Assembly (NCBI GenBank): GCA_963781785.1
Contig: CAWAHD010000001.1
Coordinates: forward strand, 372,001-436,000
Direction of reading: 5' to 3'
DNA length: 64,000 nt
Source: CAWAHD01 sp963781785
GTDB lineage: Bacteria > Planctomycetota > Planctomycetia > Isosphaerales > Isosphaeraceae
Shown here: in pieces, positions 31,675-40,994 of the stretch
Layout of the letters: each line of letters begins with the position of its first letter
Numbering within the stretch: position 1 is the stretch's first letter
Position numbers and translations under genes: made by a program
The notes under the pieces: model-generated
What the model saw: the letters and a program-made list of their open reading frames with translations, nothing else
Told to the model about the DNA's origin: nothing
Databases searched by the model: none

Positions 31675-32172
31675 TCATCGAGGAACGATCCTGCAAACAC
31701 CCTCCATCACGTTCCGATAGCTTCCAGATGGCTGTTCAGGGATGTTGTTCGCCGCAATCATGTTGAAGACGAGCATGGCGGTGCAGTCGACGTGAGGATG
31801 ATCCAGACACGTCTTGATGAAATATGTGGGATAAACCACGAGCGAGCGATCCTGTGATACCACACCGTACCGGTCGTCGCCCTGATCGACCACGCAGACC
31901 CATTCCCAACCAAACCGCCGGACGAGCTGATTCCCCCAAACAATCCCCAGTCCCAATGCCCTCTCAATATTCTTGGATTTGCGCAAGAACATCCTGGCTA
32001 CGAACGAACGATTGTTTTTCTGATCGAGGTGTGTGTAGGAATCGACGGCGTCAACGAGCACCGCAGGATTTGCGTCTGCGTCCTGGCGCAGCAAGTTCAA
32101 ACCTTTCTGTCCGAAGATCTCAAACTCGATGCGCTCTTCGACACTGAGCGCACGTTCGCGGAGCGTGCTCAT
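31675..32172 (-). CDS. Hypothetical protein (about 165 aa)
   Basis: A soluble protein of mixed alpha/beta composition with no recognised family. From an internal Met at 32172 it reads MSTLRERALSVEERIEFEIF. It contains a hydrophobic strand pattern (WEWVCVVDQG), a YPTYFIKTCLD segment and the near-C-terminal VFNMIAANNIPEQPSGSYRN, all of which look like a folded protein rather than an antisense shadow. The stop codon is 9 bases from that of the convergent permease gene. The start is uncertain because no Shine-Dalgarno sequence is visible. Function unknown. Confidence 0.5.
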   Translation of the reverse strand: MSTLRERALSVEERIEFEIFGQKGLNLLRQDADANPAVLVDAVDSYTHLDQKNNRSFVARMFLRKSKNIERALGLGIVWGNQLVRRFGWEWVCVVDQGDDRYGVVSQDRSLVVYPTYFIKTCLDHPHVDCTAMLVFNMIAANNIPEQPSGSYRNVMEGVCRIVPR

Positions 32173-32631
32173 TTGTTGGATTATGATGCTGACTTTCGAG
32201 CGCCGCAACCATCACTCTCGTCCAGCGAGACATTTTTCCTTCAAAGCGAGTGGCGTCGGTCCATTTTGGGGAAAATCATGAATCACAGCCCACCGGCACG
32301 GCACTTTATCGATGACGCAGGTGAATCGTTTTGAATCAACTGCGGTCGGAGCGGTGGCGCTTTTACGGTGCTGTGTCACTCATTACCGTATGAAGCATAT
32401 CCGTGGTCATCCGTGGGTATGGAGTCCTGGGCCGCGACCGCCTTTCCGCCGAGCGGTCGCTGCTGCGGCCCGGGCTAGGCAGAGCTTGGACCGACCGAGC
32501 TGAACTTTCCGCCATGAATCGTTCATGCTAAACTCATCTGACCAGATCCCGTGCCAGATGGCCGGATCTTGTCGACCGGTCCACGGATGACCGAGACGGT
32601 CGAATACCGGTGAGCGCAAGGAGCGCAAGTC
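32173..32631. other. Non-coding stretch with a GC hairpin
   Basis: No supported gene. An 8-bp perfect stem GCGACCGC (32434-32441) with GCGGTCGC (32453-32460), loop 11 nt, lies in the middle. It has no T run, so its role is unclear. Confidence 0.35.
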
Positions 32632-32976
32632 ATGTCTTCTCTTAGTCGTCCACCTGACCTCCCCTTGGGGCGTTCCGAGGCAAGTATTCAAGAGCGATTC
32701 CGCCGGCTCGCGGACGAGTGGAAGGAACAATCCCGATACCTTTCCAACACCGCCCAGATGGCGATGTTGAAACCGTACCAGCGAATCATCGGGCTTGGAC
32801 CGGCCGTCGTGCCGTTGATAATTGAAGAATTGCAGCGCGAGCCCGATCAGTGGTTCTGGGCACTGGAATCGATCACCGAGCAGAACCCAGTTCCACCCGA
32901 GGCCAAAGGAAAGGTTTGCTTGATGGCCCAGGCGTGGATCGACTGGGGCAAGCAGCAAGGCTACGTTCCGAAATGA
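32632..32976 (+). CDS. Small hypothetical protein, first of a coupled pair
   Basis: 114 residues, intact. The sequence is helical: RFRRLADEWKEQSRYLS, then YQRIIGLGPAVVPLIIEEL, then WFWALESITEQNPVPPEAKG and AQAWIDWGKQQGYVPK. This pattern occurs widely in bacteria as an uncharacterised protein of about 110 residues; a short HEAT-like fold is plausible. Its TGA overlaps the ATG of the next gene (ATGA), so they are translated together, and in my recollection this family commonly precedes a YNCIAWAAG-containing partner. A small two-component module such as a toxin/antitoxin or modifier pair is possible, but nothing in the sequence proves it. Confidence 0.65.
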   Translation: MSSLSRPPDLPLGRSEASIQERFRRLADEWKEQSRYLSNTAQMAMLKPYQRIIGLGPAVVPLIIEELQREPDQWFWALESITEQNPVPPEAKGKVCLMAQAWIDWGKQQGYVPK

Positions 32977-33401
32977 TCTCGACAAACGACTTCCCTCGCC
33001 TGACGGAGCAGAACCATCGCGTCACCAGTCCCTCGAGTCCGGACTACAATTGCATCGCCTGGGCGGCGGGAGATATCGAGCATTGGTGGCAACCAGGCGT
33101 CCACTGGCCGATCGCCACAGCGGAATACGACTACGGGATTGGAATTTTGGAGCAATCGTTCCTCTCGCTGGGCTTCGAAGATTGCCATGATGGCAGCCTG
33201 GAGCCAGGCTACGAAAAAGTCGCTCTTTACGGTGGCACCGTGTTCTACACCCACGCCGCTCGGCAATTGTCAAGCGGTCAGTGGACAAGCAAGCTCGGTC
33301 GGTCGGAAGACATTGAACATGACACGCCGGACGACGTGGCGGGCGGGGTCTACGGAGAAGTCCTGCAGTTCATGAAAAGAGCGATTGCACCGGAGGCCTG
33401 A
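32973..33401 (+). CDS. DUF7689-like protein, second of the coupled pair
   Basis: 142 residues starting at the ATG that overlaps the stop codon of the preceding gene. It has the pattern FPRLTEQNHRVTSPSSPDYN, then CIAWAAGD with an invariant-looking Cys, WWQPGVHWPI, a GYEKVALYG strand and a FYTHAARQL segment with a His. A Cys early and a His late, each in a conserved setting, recall papain-like or NlpC-like cysteine hydrolases, but this is inference. No signal peptide, so cytoplasmic. The stop codon is 14 bases from that of the convergent surface-protein fragment. Confidence 0.65.
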   Translation: MISTNDFPRLTEQNHRVTSPSSPDYNCIAWAAGDIEHWWQPGVHWPIATAEYDYGIGILEQSFLSLGFEDCHDGSLEPGYEKVALYGGTVFYTHAARQLSSGQWTSKLGRSEDIEHDTPDDVAGGVYGEVLQFMKRAIAPEA

Positions 33402-33415
33402 ACGCACCGCATCGC

Positions 33416-35548
33416 TCATTCCCTTCGACGTGAATCGCTCACGTCGTGATCCCCGCCGTGTCGCACAAGGAAAGCATGTTTCAAGACTGCGAGCTCCCCG
33501 CGAGCGAGCAGAGCATCGATCGCGGCAGTGACAGGCGCGGGCTGTTCTCGCGTCCGGGCCAGGGGCAGACCGCCGGGCGTCACTCGTGTTCCGCTGACGG
33601 TTGCAATGTAGTCGCCGCCGGGCTGGCCGTCGTCGTTGCCGTCGATCTCGCGGCCGAGCGCATCGCTGATGAGCGCACCGTTGACGATCAACTCCTCGGG
33701 CTTTGTTGCGGTGAGTTTGCCCCGAGGCGTCAGCGTCACGCTGTTGTTCGATGCGGAGTAGACAGCCGAGGCCGGCGCCACCGGCGCGCCCAGCCGGGTT
33801 GTCGCCGGTTTTCTGTTCTTGCCCTTGCCCGTTGCCTTGACCTTGATCACCGGCGCGAGCTCGTAGGCGCCGGCATTGTCAGCGGACACGGCGTTGAGTG
33901 CTCCACTGAAATCGAGGACCAGGACGGTCTCTTTCTTCGCCTTCTTTCCCTTGCCCACCTTGATCGTTTCGACCTTCAGCGACTGGACGGTGACGAGCGG
34001 CGGGGGCGGCGGGCTTAGAACGACCCGGGTGGTCGCCTGGGCGGCAATCGGCGTCGGTTGCGAAAACCCAAGCGTGTCGGTCGCCACGCTGAAGAATCCG
34101 TACGTATGGCCCGCCTGGCCGGTGAACGTCGCCGAGGTAAGCGCTGTGCCCATGAGGAATGGCGCGAACGGTCCACCGTTGTCCGAGACATAAAGGTTGT
34201 AACTCGCGATTCCGGGGCCGGCGCCGTCGGTGCCGGACCACGACACCATAAAGCTGGTCGACGTTTCGGCGGCTGGCAGGGGGCTGACGGAGCTGGTCGG
34301 CGTCGTCGTGTCGGTCACCCACGAAGTCGACAAAGTGCCGGTGCCGGGGCTGCCGTTCGGGTCGTCGATCTGGCTGGCGTCGACGGTGAAGGTATAAGTC
34401 CCGCTAGCACTCGTTAGGCTGGCCAAGCCGCTGACGTCGTACGTCGATCCCGAGACCAGGCCGATCGTGACGGCGCTTGTGATCAGGTTGGGGCCGCCGT
34501 TGTCGGTCAATCTCAGGGCCGCGGCGGTGAAGGAGCCCTGTTTGACCGGCTGATTGAAGGTGATCTCGACACTCGAGACCGGCGTGTTCCGCGGGTTCGG
34601 CGACACAGGCGCGATTGATACCGGCGACAGGGGTGCGACAACTTCTGTTGTCGCCTGCGCGGCGGGCGGCGTCGCCTCGACATTGCCGACGTTGTCGGTG
34701 GCCACGCTGTAGAAGCTATAGGTATCTCCGTTGACACCGTCGAAAGTGGCCGATGTGGCCGTGGTGTCGGACTGCCAGAGCGAGTACGGCCCGCCGTCTT
34801 CGGATTCGTAGATGTTGTAGAACGCGACGCCCGATCCGCCCGGATCGTCCTGGCCCGACCAGGTCACGTTGAAGCTGGTCGAAGTCTCCTCCGCCGGCAA
34901 GGGGGCAACGGAGGTGCTCGGTGGCCCCGCGTCGATCGTGTTAAAGATCGGCGCGGTGTCGAGCGAGCTCTGGTCTGGTAGTCCCGCGTCGAATATCACC
35001 GTGGCCTTCGCGTTGATCACCGTGCCGGTCACATCGGTGGCCTTCGGCCGAACCATGTAGTTAATAAACGCCTCGCCCTCCGGAGGGTTTTCATCCGGTG
35101 GGAGGAAGCCGGAGAGGACATTGGACGGGAGGTCGAGGGTGCTGGGATCGATGGACGTGAAGGTCCAGGTAACGATCCCAGAGCTCAGGTCGAGCCCGGC
35201 GGTGACATCGACGAAGAGGCCGAGCGTCGAACGGAGGTCAATCCGCGTGCTGTACGAGCTCAGGCCAGGGGGCACCGCGACCTCGATGCCGCCAAAGCCG
35301 AAATCGCCTAGCTGAAAGGTGCTCCAGTCGAGGCTGGGATCGAGGGATTCCGTGACGGTCACGACCTGCGCGGTGGCGGTGGGCTCGTTCTGGAACTGGA
35401 TCGTGTAAGGGAAGGCTTGGCCGGCGGGGACGAATCCGTTGGGACCGAAGCCGGCGGGGCCGGTGATATCGTTGGGGTCGCCGGGGGTTCGCTGGGTGAT
35501 GAAGAATGAGATAATCGGCACCAACATAGAGACCCACAGCGAAGACAA
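33416..35548 (-). pseudogene. C-terminal fragment of a giant surface protein (fibronectin-type domains), 5' end lost at a mobile element
   Basis: About 710 residues without signal peptide or LE.LE.R.LL motif, and with no ribosome binding site; the frame opens at 35605 next to the mobile unit on its right. It begins, near the break, with a domain typical of the C-terminal part of large planctomycete surface proteins (DPNDITGPAGFGPNGFVPAG, later DWSTFQLGDFGFGG). Two fibronectin-III-like domains with an Ig-like region between them follow (TSFNVTWSGQDDPGGSGVA; SFMVSWSGTDGAGPGIASYN; SPNPRNTPVSSVEITFNQPV). A basic linker (KVGKGKKAKKETV) and a final beta domain come next. The missing N-terminus was presumably separated by the insertion at 35.6-37.3 kb or an associated rearrangement. 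Confidence 0.65.
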
Positions 35549-35624
35549 ACCCAGCTCTTCCTCGATCTTCCCTAGACTCTCTCTGATACCTAGTGAAGTG
35601 AACCTTCAACCGGGAAAGGAATGA

Positions 35625-35704
35625 GGGAGGCTCTCTCATCGGCAGGAGAGTATAACTCTCCTTGCGGGACTCGGTCCCATCACGTGTATCGAGGAGAGCC
35701 TCCC
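35625..35704 (+). promoter_or_regulatory. Structured multi-hairpin leader ending at the start codon of the next gene
   Basis: Three stems are visible. P1 is a perfect 11-bp pair, GGGAGGCTCTC (35625-35635) with GAGAGCCTCCC (35694-35704). P2 is GCAGGAGAG (35642-35650) with CTCTCCTTGC (35656-35665), one bulge, loop TATAA. P3 is GGGAC/GTCCC (35666-35678) with loop TCG. P2 and P3 lie inside P1, giving a three-way-junction-like fold. The Shine-Dalgarno GAGGAG (35691-35696) overlaps the 3' strand of P1 and the ATG follows P1 directly. In addition, 35621-35639 is a 19-base near-perfect palindrome (ATGAG...CTCAT). It could control translation, or be the end or RNA recognised by the encoded protein (inference). 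Confidence 0.6.
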
Positions 35705-37309
35705 ATGACCAGTTTAGCCGAGCGGTTTGCCGAGGACATCACCCTGGAGTATTCCCTCATCGACCGCATGCGCGTCCGCGGCCACATCATGAAACTGCAA
35801 AATGTGGGAATGCTCGGTGCCTTCTTTCAGCGCTTCCGCGGTGTCGACTGGATCGAGCCCCGCGACCTCCAAGAGCTCACCACTGAGTTCGTGCAGTCCG
35901 TCGAGGCGTTGGCCCAAACGAACGGCATCCCGCTGCTCGCGGCCAAGCCCGGTGAGGGGCACGTTGATCAAGCTGCTCGGTTCCTGGACCGCGTGGCTGA
36001 CCGCGATGAAGCCATTTACTGCATCATCAAAGTTCAGGAGGAAGTTTCATCGTTCGTTTCCTACGTCCCCAAGCACGGAGAGGACAGAACACGCAAGATC
36101 GCCCGTGGCCGCCGCCGCGTCAATCACTACTACTTCTTCATCAAGGATCGCCAGTTCGGCGTCGGCAATTCCATCCGCATCAGCAGCTACGCGCCCTTTG
36201 GTGTCACCGTCTGCCTCAATGGCCACCATTTCGTGGCCCAGCAACTGCGCAATCGCCAGGTCGGTTTCGAGATGCGCGATAACCTGTTCGTGGCCGTGGA
36301 CAAACCGAACGTCTTCCATCGCGCCTGTGAGGCGCTCACACCTCAAACCATCGCTGCTTTTTGCAATCGCTGGGTCTATCGTTGTATTCCCTTGCTGACC
36401 CCGGCGGCGCACCGTGAAGGGTTCACCTACCAGTGGTATCTGGACCAAGTTGAACGCTGTCATAACTTGATCTTCGCCACGGCCACCCGGCTCAACGCCT
36501 TGTTCGGTCGGTTGCTGGACCGGGGCCGAGTCGTTGGCCAACCGCATGTCATCAGCCGTCTCTTCCAACGCCAAGTGCAGGCCCGCCGCACTGGTGGTCG
36601 CGTCTATCGCACCACCCAGGAAGATTATTGTCTGAAGGCATGGCACAAGAAGACCTACATCAAACAGTACAACAAACAAGGAGCGGGCCTCCGCACGGAG
36701 ACATGCACGCACGACGTGCGCGAGTTCGGCACCGGCAAGGCGCTCGTCAACCTGCCTTATCTGCTGCGCTGTATGGACCACTGCAATCAACGCCTGTTGC
36801 GCTGGCAAGACACCATCGACCACACCACGGTCGCGGCTGATTTTGTGGAGAAGCTCGGACAGCCCACTGTCCCTGCACAGGGACAACGCGTGCCCGGCAT
36901 TCACCTGCATAATCTCCGTCTGACTTGGGTGCTGGCGGCAGTGCTTCAGTTTGCCCACATCATCACCGGGTTCCGCAACCGCGAGCTACGCAGCTACGTG
37001 CACCGCCGTTTCGGGCTGAGCCCTGACGACTATACGGCGGCTCAACTTCGCTACGATTTGCTCAAGTTGCAGGCCAAGGGATTGCTTCGCAAACTGGAGG
37101 GAACGACGCGCTACGTGCTGACGCCCCAGGGGATGGCCCAAGGCACAGCGATCATCAAACTCAAAGAGTGCCTCAACGGCACAATAGGGGAACCTCTGGA
37201 TGAGCCTCCGGAAGTCGGCTCCCCCCAGCCCCCTCTGCAAAAAGAATTCCGCCAAGTCCGCCGAGCACTCAAAGAGCTACTCCAAACCGCCGGACTCGAG
37301 GCCACCTAA
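35705..37309 (+). CDS. Uncharacterised 534-aa protein of a mobile-type family
   Basis: From ATG 35705, intact. It has the segments RMRVRGHIMKLQNVGMLG, AIYCIIKVQEEVSSFVSYVP, NHYYFFIKDRQFGVGNSIRI, SSYAPFGVTVCLNGHHFVAQ, YKTYIKQY-like KTYIKQYNKQGAGLRTETC and REFGTGKALVNLPYL. I recognise these as a widespread bacterial family (N-H-Y-Y-F, then NGH, then IKQY...LRxET) scattered like insertion sequences but without a known DDE, DEDD, HUH, serine or tyrosine recombinase motif. A C-terminal winged-helix-like region (LRYDLLKLQAKGLLRKLEGT) suggests DNA binding. It sits between two surface-gene fragments, consistent with insertion. No terminal inverted repeat or target duplication could be found. Confidence 0.6.
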   Translation: MTSLAERFAEDITLEYSLIDRMRVRGHIMKLQNVGMLGAFFQRFRGVDWIEPRDLQELTTEFVQSVEALAQTNGIPLLAAKPGEGHVDQAARFLDRVADRDEAIYCIIKVQEEVSSFVSYVPKHGEDRTRKIARGRRRVNHYYFFIKDRQFGVGNSIRISSYAPFGVTVCLNGHHFVAQQLRNRQVGFEMRDNLFVAVDKPNVFHRACEALTPQTIAAFCNRWVYRCIPLLTPAAHREGFTYQWYLDQVERCHNLIFATATRLNALFGRLLDRGRVVGQPHVISRLFQRQVQARRTGGRVYRTTQEDYCLKAWHKKTYIKQYNKQGAGLRTETCTHDVREFGTGKALVNLPYLLRCMDHCNQRLLRWQDTIDHTTVAADFVEKLGQPTVPAQGQRVPGIHLHNLRLTWVLAAVLQFAHIITGFRNRELRSYVHRRFGLSPDDYTAAQLRYDLLKLQAKGLLRKLEGTTRYVLTPQGMAQGTAIIKLKECLNGTIGEPLDEPPEVGSPQPPLQKEFRQVRRALKELLQTAGLEAT

Positions 37310-37325
37310 AAACCAAAATCTTTTC

Positions 37326-38390
37326 TTACTTTTTCAGCGGTGAAACTTTTAGCATCGCGCCAGTGCCCGCCTGGTACTGGAACAACGGATCCAGGGGGTC
37401 TTCGAGCGGGTTCGCACACAGTCCCAGGGTCTGATCAATGATGTCGCCCGCCGGACCTAAGTCCTGAAGCGGTGATTGAACGAGCGGGCCGTCTGGCTGT
37501 AGGTCAGCCAGGCCGTCGCTCACTTCGTTGAGGCCTTGTTCGATCGCAGTTATTCTATATCCACATATAAACGCACCTGAGATTACGCCGGGTATTGTTA
37601 GGCCGCCTGTTTCAAGCGCCGCCGCACCGGAGAGACCGGAGAGACCGATTCCAAGGTCAATTGCTCCCATCCCGCCAACGATCTCCATTAGCCCATAGAT
37701 GATAGGTTGGACCTGAACGGCTCCGGTCGGGTCGACGAGAACAGTAGGCTGATTGTTAACGTAAGTATACGATACCGCACGGCCACCCGCGGGCGCGAGG
37801 GGATCGCGCGAGTTAAATCTTCCGACTGAAGCGTCGTAAAACCTGGCGCGCATATATTGGAGTCCGTCGTTCTGCTCCGCTACACCCCATTGGCCAGCGT
37901 ACGTGTATGGGTTTCCCGTAGCACCCGTCGGGGTGATCAAGCTTTGCCCGAAAGGCAGGTAGTTGTAACGGGTAACGTAGCCGCCTCCTGGGCCGGTAAT
38001 TCCAACAGTTGATCCAGTTGCGCTGAAATCATAGTAGGTAGCCTCCCCGGCTGCATCGACACGGCTCGTCAAGCCTATACCAAACGTGTAACGAGCAATC
38101 AGAACGCCCGCGCCGTCATACTCACCGACGACGTTGCCCAGCTCTGCAGGATCGACCAGATACTCCGTTGTCTGGCCGCTATTGGTCGTGCCGACCAGAC
38201 TGCCGAGAGGGTTGTACGTGTACGTCGACGTTCCGCTAGCGGCCACTGCCTCCGTCATCTTGTTTAGATCGTTGTATGTGTAAGTAGATACCTGCCCGCC
38301 ATTGACCTCGGAGATTAGGTTGCCATTGGCATCGTAAGAGTAACTGGCTGCGCCTGTGCCCCCACCATTATTCGTGCAGCGATTGGGCGT
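37326..38390 (-). pseudogene. RHS-repeat C-terminal part of the giant surface protein (separated from its N-terminal part by a transposon)
   Basis: It enters from the transposon edge at 38390 with no start of its own and reads RHS/YD repeats (YSYDANGNLISEVNGGQ, YTYNDLNKMTEAV, YTYNPLGSLVGT). Next comes the RHS-associated core motif (NPYTYAGQWGV ... YMRARFYDASVGRFNSRDPL), then PTGAVQVQ and a C-terminal domain rich in Gly, Ile and Leu (MEIVGGMGAIDLGIGLSGLS) ending VSPLKK. In RHS proteins the core marks the boundary to a variable C-terminal domain, often a toxin; this one looks membrane-active rather than catalytic. Removing 38391-42821 and one 2-bp target copy joins it in frame to the upstream part. 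Confidence 0.75.
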
Positions 38391-39931
38391 CAAAATGCCG
38401 GAGTAATTCGTCTCCTCGTGACATGAAGGAGACCGAGCTGTTCGAGGACGGGTTGCGCCGCGATCCGCTCGATCTCGGCTTGGGGGTAATGCGAGAGCGC
38501 GGCTGCTGGGTCGATCATGCGCTGTTCCAGGACAGTCGCGATCTCGCTCCTTAAATGTTGCCACATGTTTTTGCGTCTGTCCAGTGACAAAACGGCGCGC
38601 ACCGCCCAGGTTTCTTCCGGAGTCAGTCCCGTCGGTCCCCATGGCCGACTCAGTCGGTTGGCGCGAAGACGCGCGGTCAGGAGATCGTCGCTCGTCCAGA
38701 AGTCGCGGCGATCCGCTTGATCGGCAACGTGCGCGGTCAACTCCTTGAGCGTGCGGTTGGCACGCTCACAGCCGCCATTGTACTGGGCACAGTACGGCGG
38801 CGAGTACAAAGTGAAAACCTCCCGGCCGAGCAAGAAGCGCTTCGTCAGGTGGGCGCGGAACGCCGGACCGTTGTCACATTTCATGACCAGCGGCGCACCG
38901 TGCTCCTCAAACAAATCGGCCAGTGCTTCCACCACGGTCGCCGCGTCCTCACGCGCCACCGCCAGCCAGAGCAACTGCTGTCGACTCGCCAGGTCGCGCA
39001 CGTTCAGGATCGCAGGCAAGACGCCGTCGATCAGGTAGAGGGGATGAGTGAAATCCATCGCCCACGCGCTGCCTCCGCAGAGCCACTCCAGCCGACACCG
39101 TTCCTCGACATGCTCTTGGAGCCACTCGGCACGATATCCCGCTTTGAGCTCAGCCAGTTCGGCGCGCGCGACATCGGGATACTCGGCCTGGAGACTCGAT
39201 AGGCTGATGCTCGGGCCGTGCAGTTCCAAAAAGCCGGTGACCTCGGCTTGGCGCTCGACCGGGGCAATTTGCGGCGGCCGCCCCCGTGGGCGCGGCGCCA
39301 GCCGATCTGCGCCCCAACCCCGATCCCAATGCCACATGGTGCGTGGTGAGAGACCAAGAGCCTGGGCCGTCTCCTCCGTCGACCAGCCGTGGCCACGCGC
39401 GTAACGGCGAAACGCAACCGACCGTTTTCGGAGATCGCGCTCGCTCCATCGGCGCTTGGATTGGCGATCCCAACCGCGGCGCGGTACCTCACGGTTGTCG
39501 GGCGTTGGCACACGTTCGGCCTGACCGGCGCGATCGTCCAGTGGCAGCGAGTCTCGGCGACATCCCTCGACCGCCGCCTGACCGGCCCGCGCCTCACCAC
39601 GCGCACACGGCGGCGTGCCGGCTGAATGGCCAAGGGGGTCTCCCGCGGTGGTCATCGTCCAGCCCGGCATGGCGGTCGCGATCGACAAGAGCGCGGCACC
39701 ATCGTTGCCGACCCACGTGCTCGCGATGCTGCGGTCGTGACGACGTGCCGGATCGCTGGTCTCGTCGACCACGACCGCCGCAGTTTGGCTCTCAAGTTCG
39801 AACTCGAAGTCGGTGTCGTCCCGAGCGTCTCCGGCTACGGCGTCCCGGAACAGATCGGAATTCGTGGAGGCTTTCCTGGCCTCATGGTCTCGGTGAGGGA
39901 CGCTGCTTGCATCTTCAACTGGATCCCTCAC
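38390..39931 (-). CDS. rve-type DD35E integrase/transposase 2
   Basis: 513 residues, intact. The first 160 residues are low-complexity and charged; the true start could be later. A helix-turn-helix (HGWSTEETAQALGLSPRTMW, about 181-200) is followed by the retroviral-integrase-like core with Asp293 (AMDFTHP), Asp353 (KCDNGPA) and Glu389 (NGGCERANRTLKE), a D-59-D-35-E spacing. After the core comes an alpha-helical C-terminus ending RRRITPAF, whose stop codon lies in the terminal repeat of the element. The start overlaps the stop of the HTH/coiled-coil B gene (ATGA). It cuts and joins DNA ends of the element by the usual DDE chemistry (family knowledge). Confidence 0.82.
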   Translation of the reverse strand: MRDPVEDASSVPHRDHEARKASTNSDLFRDAVAGDARDDTDFEFELESQTAAVVVDETSDPARRHDRSIASTWVGNDGAALLSIATAMPGWTMTTAGDPLGHSAGTPPCARGEARAGQAAVEGCRRDSLPLDDRAGQAERVPTPDNREVPRRGWDRQSKRRWSERDLRKRSVAFRRYARGHGWSTEETAQALGLSPRTMWHWDRGWGADRLAPRPRGRPPQIAPVERQAEVTGFLELHGPSISLSSLQAEYPDVARAELAELKAGYRAEWLQEHVEERCRLEWLCGGSAWAMDFTHPLYLIDGVLPAILNVRDLASRQQLLWLAVAREDAATVVEALADLFEEHGAPLVMKCDNGPAFRAHLTKRFLLGREVFTLYSPPYCAQYNGGCERANRTLKELTAHVADQADRRDFWTSDDLLTARLRANRLSRPWGPTGLTPEETWAVRAVLSLDRRKNMWQHLRSEIATVLEQRMIDPAAALSHYPQAEIERIAAQPVLEQLGLLHVTRRRITPAF

Positions 39932-40329
39932 CGACTCGCTTTTTTTGCGGCTTGCTTGAGCTGCGGCTTGGGCCGAGACAGACCTTGGCGCGCCAGCTCC
40001 GCCCGTAACTGGGCCCCTTTCAGCTCCAGCTCCAACCGCTCAACTTTTTGTTCCAGATTCGCGATCTGCTGTTGCTCGGGCGTTTTCTCCGCCGAGGGAC
40101 GCCGGCCAGGTGATCCCGGTTCCAGGGTTTTCACCCAGCGCTCCAGGCTCTCGTGCTTGAGATCGAAGAACCAAGACTCCTCGATTCCCAGATCGGCGCA
40201 CGCGTCGGCGACGTTGATCTCCCCTGCGAGATTGGCCAGGATCACCCGCAGCCGGGCCTTGGCTACGGGTGATCCTGCCAGACGGTCGACTTGGTCAGCG
40301 ATGCTCAATGGCTTTCGGCCGGCCGGCAT
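39928..40329 (-). CDS. HTH/coiled-coil protein B of the transposon (OrfA-like)
   Basis: 133 residues from ATG 40329, with GGAGGG 7 bases upstream. The N-terminal half is a helix-turn-helix-like domain (ANLAGEINVADACADLGI, then EESWFFDLKHESLERWV). The second half is a heptad-patterned coiled coil (QQQIANLEQKVERLELELKG). This layout resembles OrfA of IS3-type elements, which binds the ends and pairs with the catalytic protein. It overlaps the integrase 2 start by ATGA, so the two products are probably made together and may interact. The frame is also open upstream to 40431, but the strong ribosome binding site favours 40329. Confidence 0.68.
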   Translation of the reverse strand: MPAGRKPLSIADQVDRLAGSPVAKARLRVILANLAGEINVADACADLGIEESWFFDLKHESLERWVKTLEPGSPGRRPSAEKTPEQQQIANLEQKVERLELELKGAQLRAELARQGLSRPKPQLKQAAKKASR

Positions 40330-40994
40330 GGATAGACCCTCCGTGATCGCCCTGCGCTTCGGAGCGGATCGTCTCCAACGCCGCTGGTCGATTCCCATCG
40401 CCAGCGGGCCCCGCCGCAGGGGGTTTCCCAACGGGTCCTTGTACCGCAGCCGGCCCTTCCTTGCCAGGTGAATCCGCGGTTTGCAGCAACCGCGCGGCGC
40501 GGAGTGCTCGCACGCACGGTTTCCGCCGCCGCCGTTTGGTTCCGCTGGACGCTTCCTGCGTTTTGCTGGCCGCCGGCGCCAGCCCCAACGCGCGTTGAGT
40601 GGTTCGGGCTAGCGCCTGATGGCGAGCGAGCTCACGCCGACTGACAGACAGCTCGCGCTCCAGGCGAGCCAGCCGCCGGTCGGTCGAGACGGTGCGCCCA
40701 ACCGGACGGGGCTCACACGCCCAGATCAGCCCTCGAATGGCTCGCTGCTCCAGGAGATAGTCAGCGCGGCAACCGGATTCCCAGCGCCGTCGCGGCACCA
40801 GCGGGAGTCCGCACTCCGGCCAGCACTTCGAGGACCAGAGCCGCGGCGCGTCTGGCTTCAGGGCCGATGTGCGGGGCTTCGGGACAATCCGCCGTCAGTT
40901 GCCGCCGGTAGGTTCCGCGCGATCGCTGCGCCGCGGCTTCCTTTTGTCGAGGCGCCCGGCCGTGCGGCCGGGCCGAGGCAGGGTTCGCCGTCAT
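40295..40994 (-). CDS. HTH/coiled-coil protein A of the transposon (frameshift near 40775)
   Basis: The ATG at 40994 overlaps the integrase 1 stop (ATGA). The N-terminal part has a helix-turn-helix-like run (RRAAALVLEVLAGVRTPAGA, ATALGIRLPR). After a one-base change near 40775 it continues YLLEQRAIRGLIWACEPRPV and then a basic coiled coil (RRLARLERELSVSRRELARH). The C-terminal 60 residues are Arg/Lys-rich (GTKRRRRKPCVRALRAARL) and their frame is uncertain. It may be a DNA-end-binding accessory factor for integrase 1. I do not recognise a named family. Confidence 0.55.

Noticed and set aside
35591..37320. ACCTA near both ends of the 35.7-kb mobile gene as a target-site duplication
   Set aside because: Using it would put the gene's own stop codon outside the element, and the implied tips share no inverted repeat.
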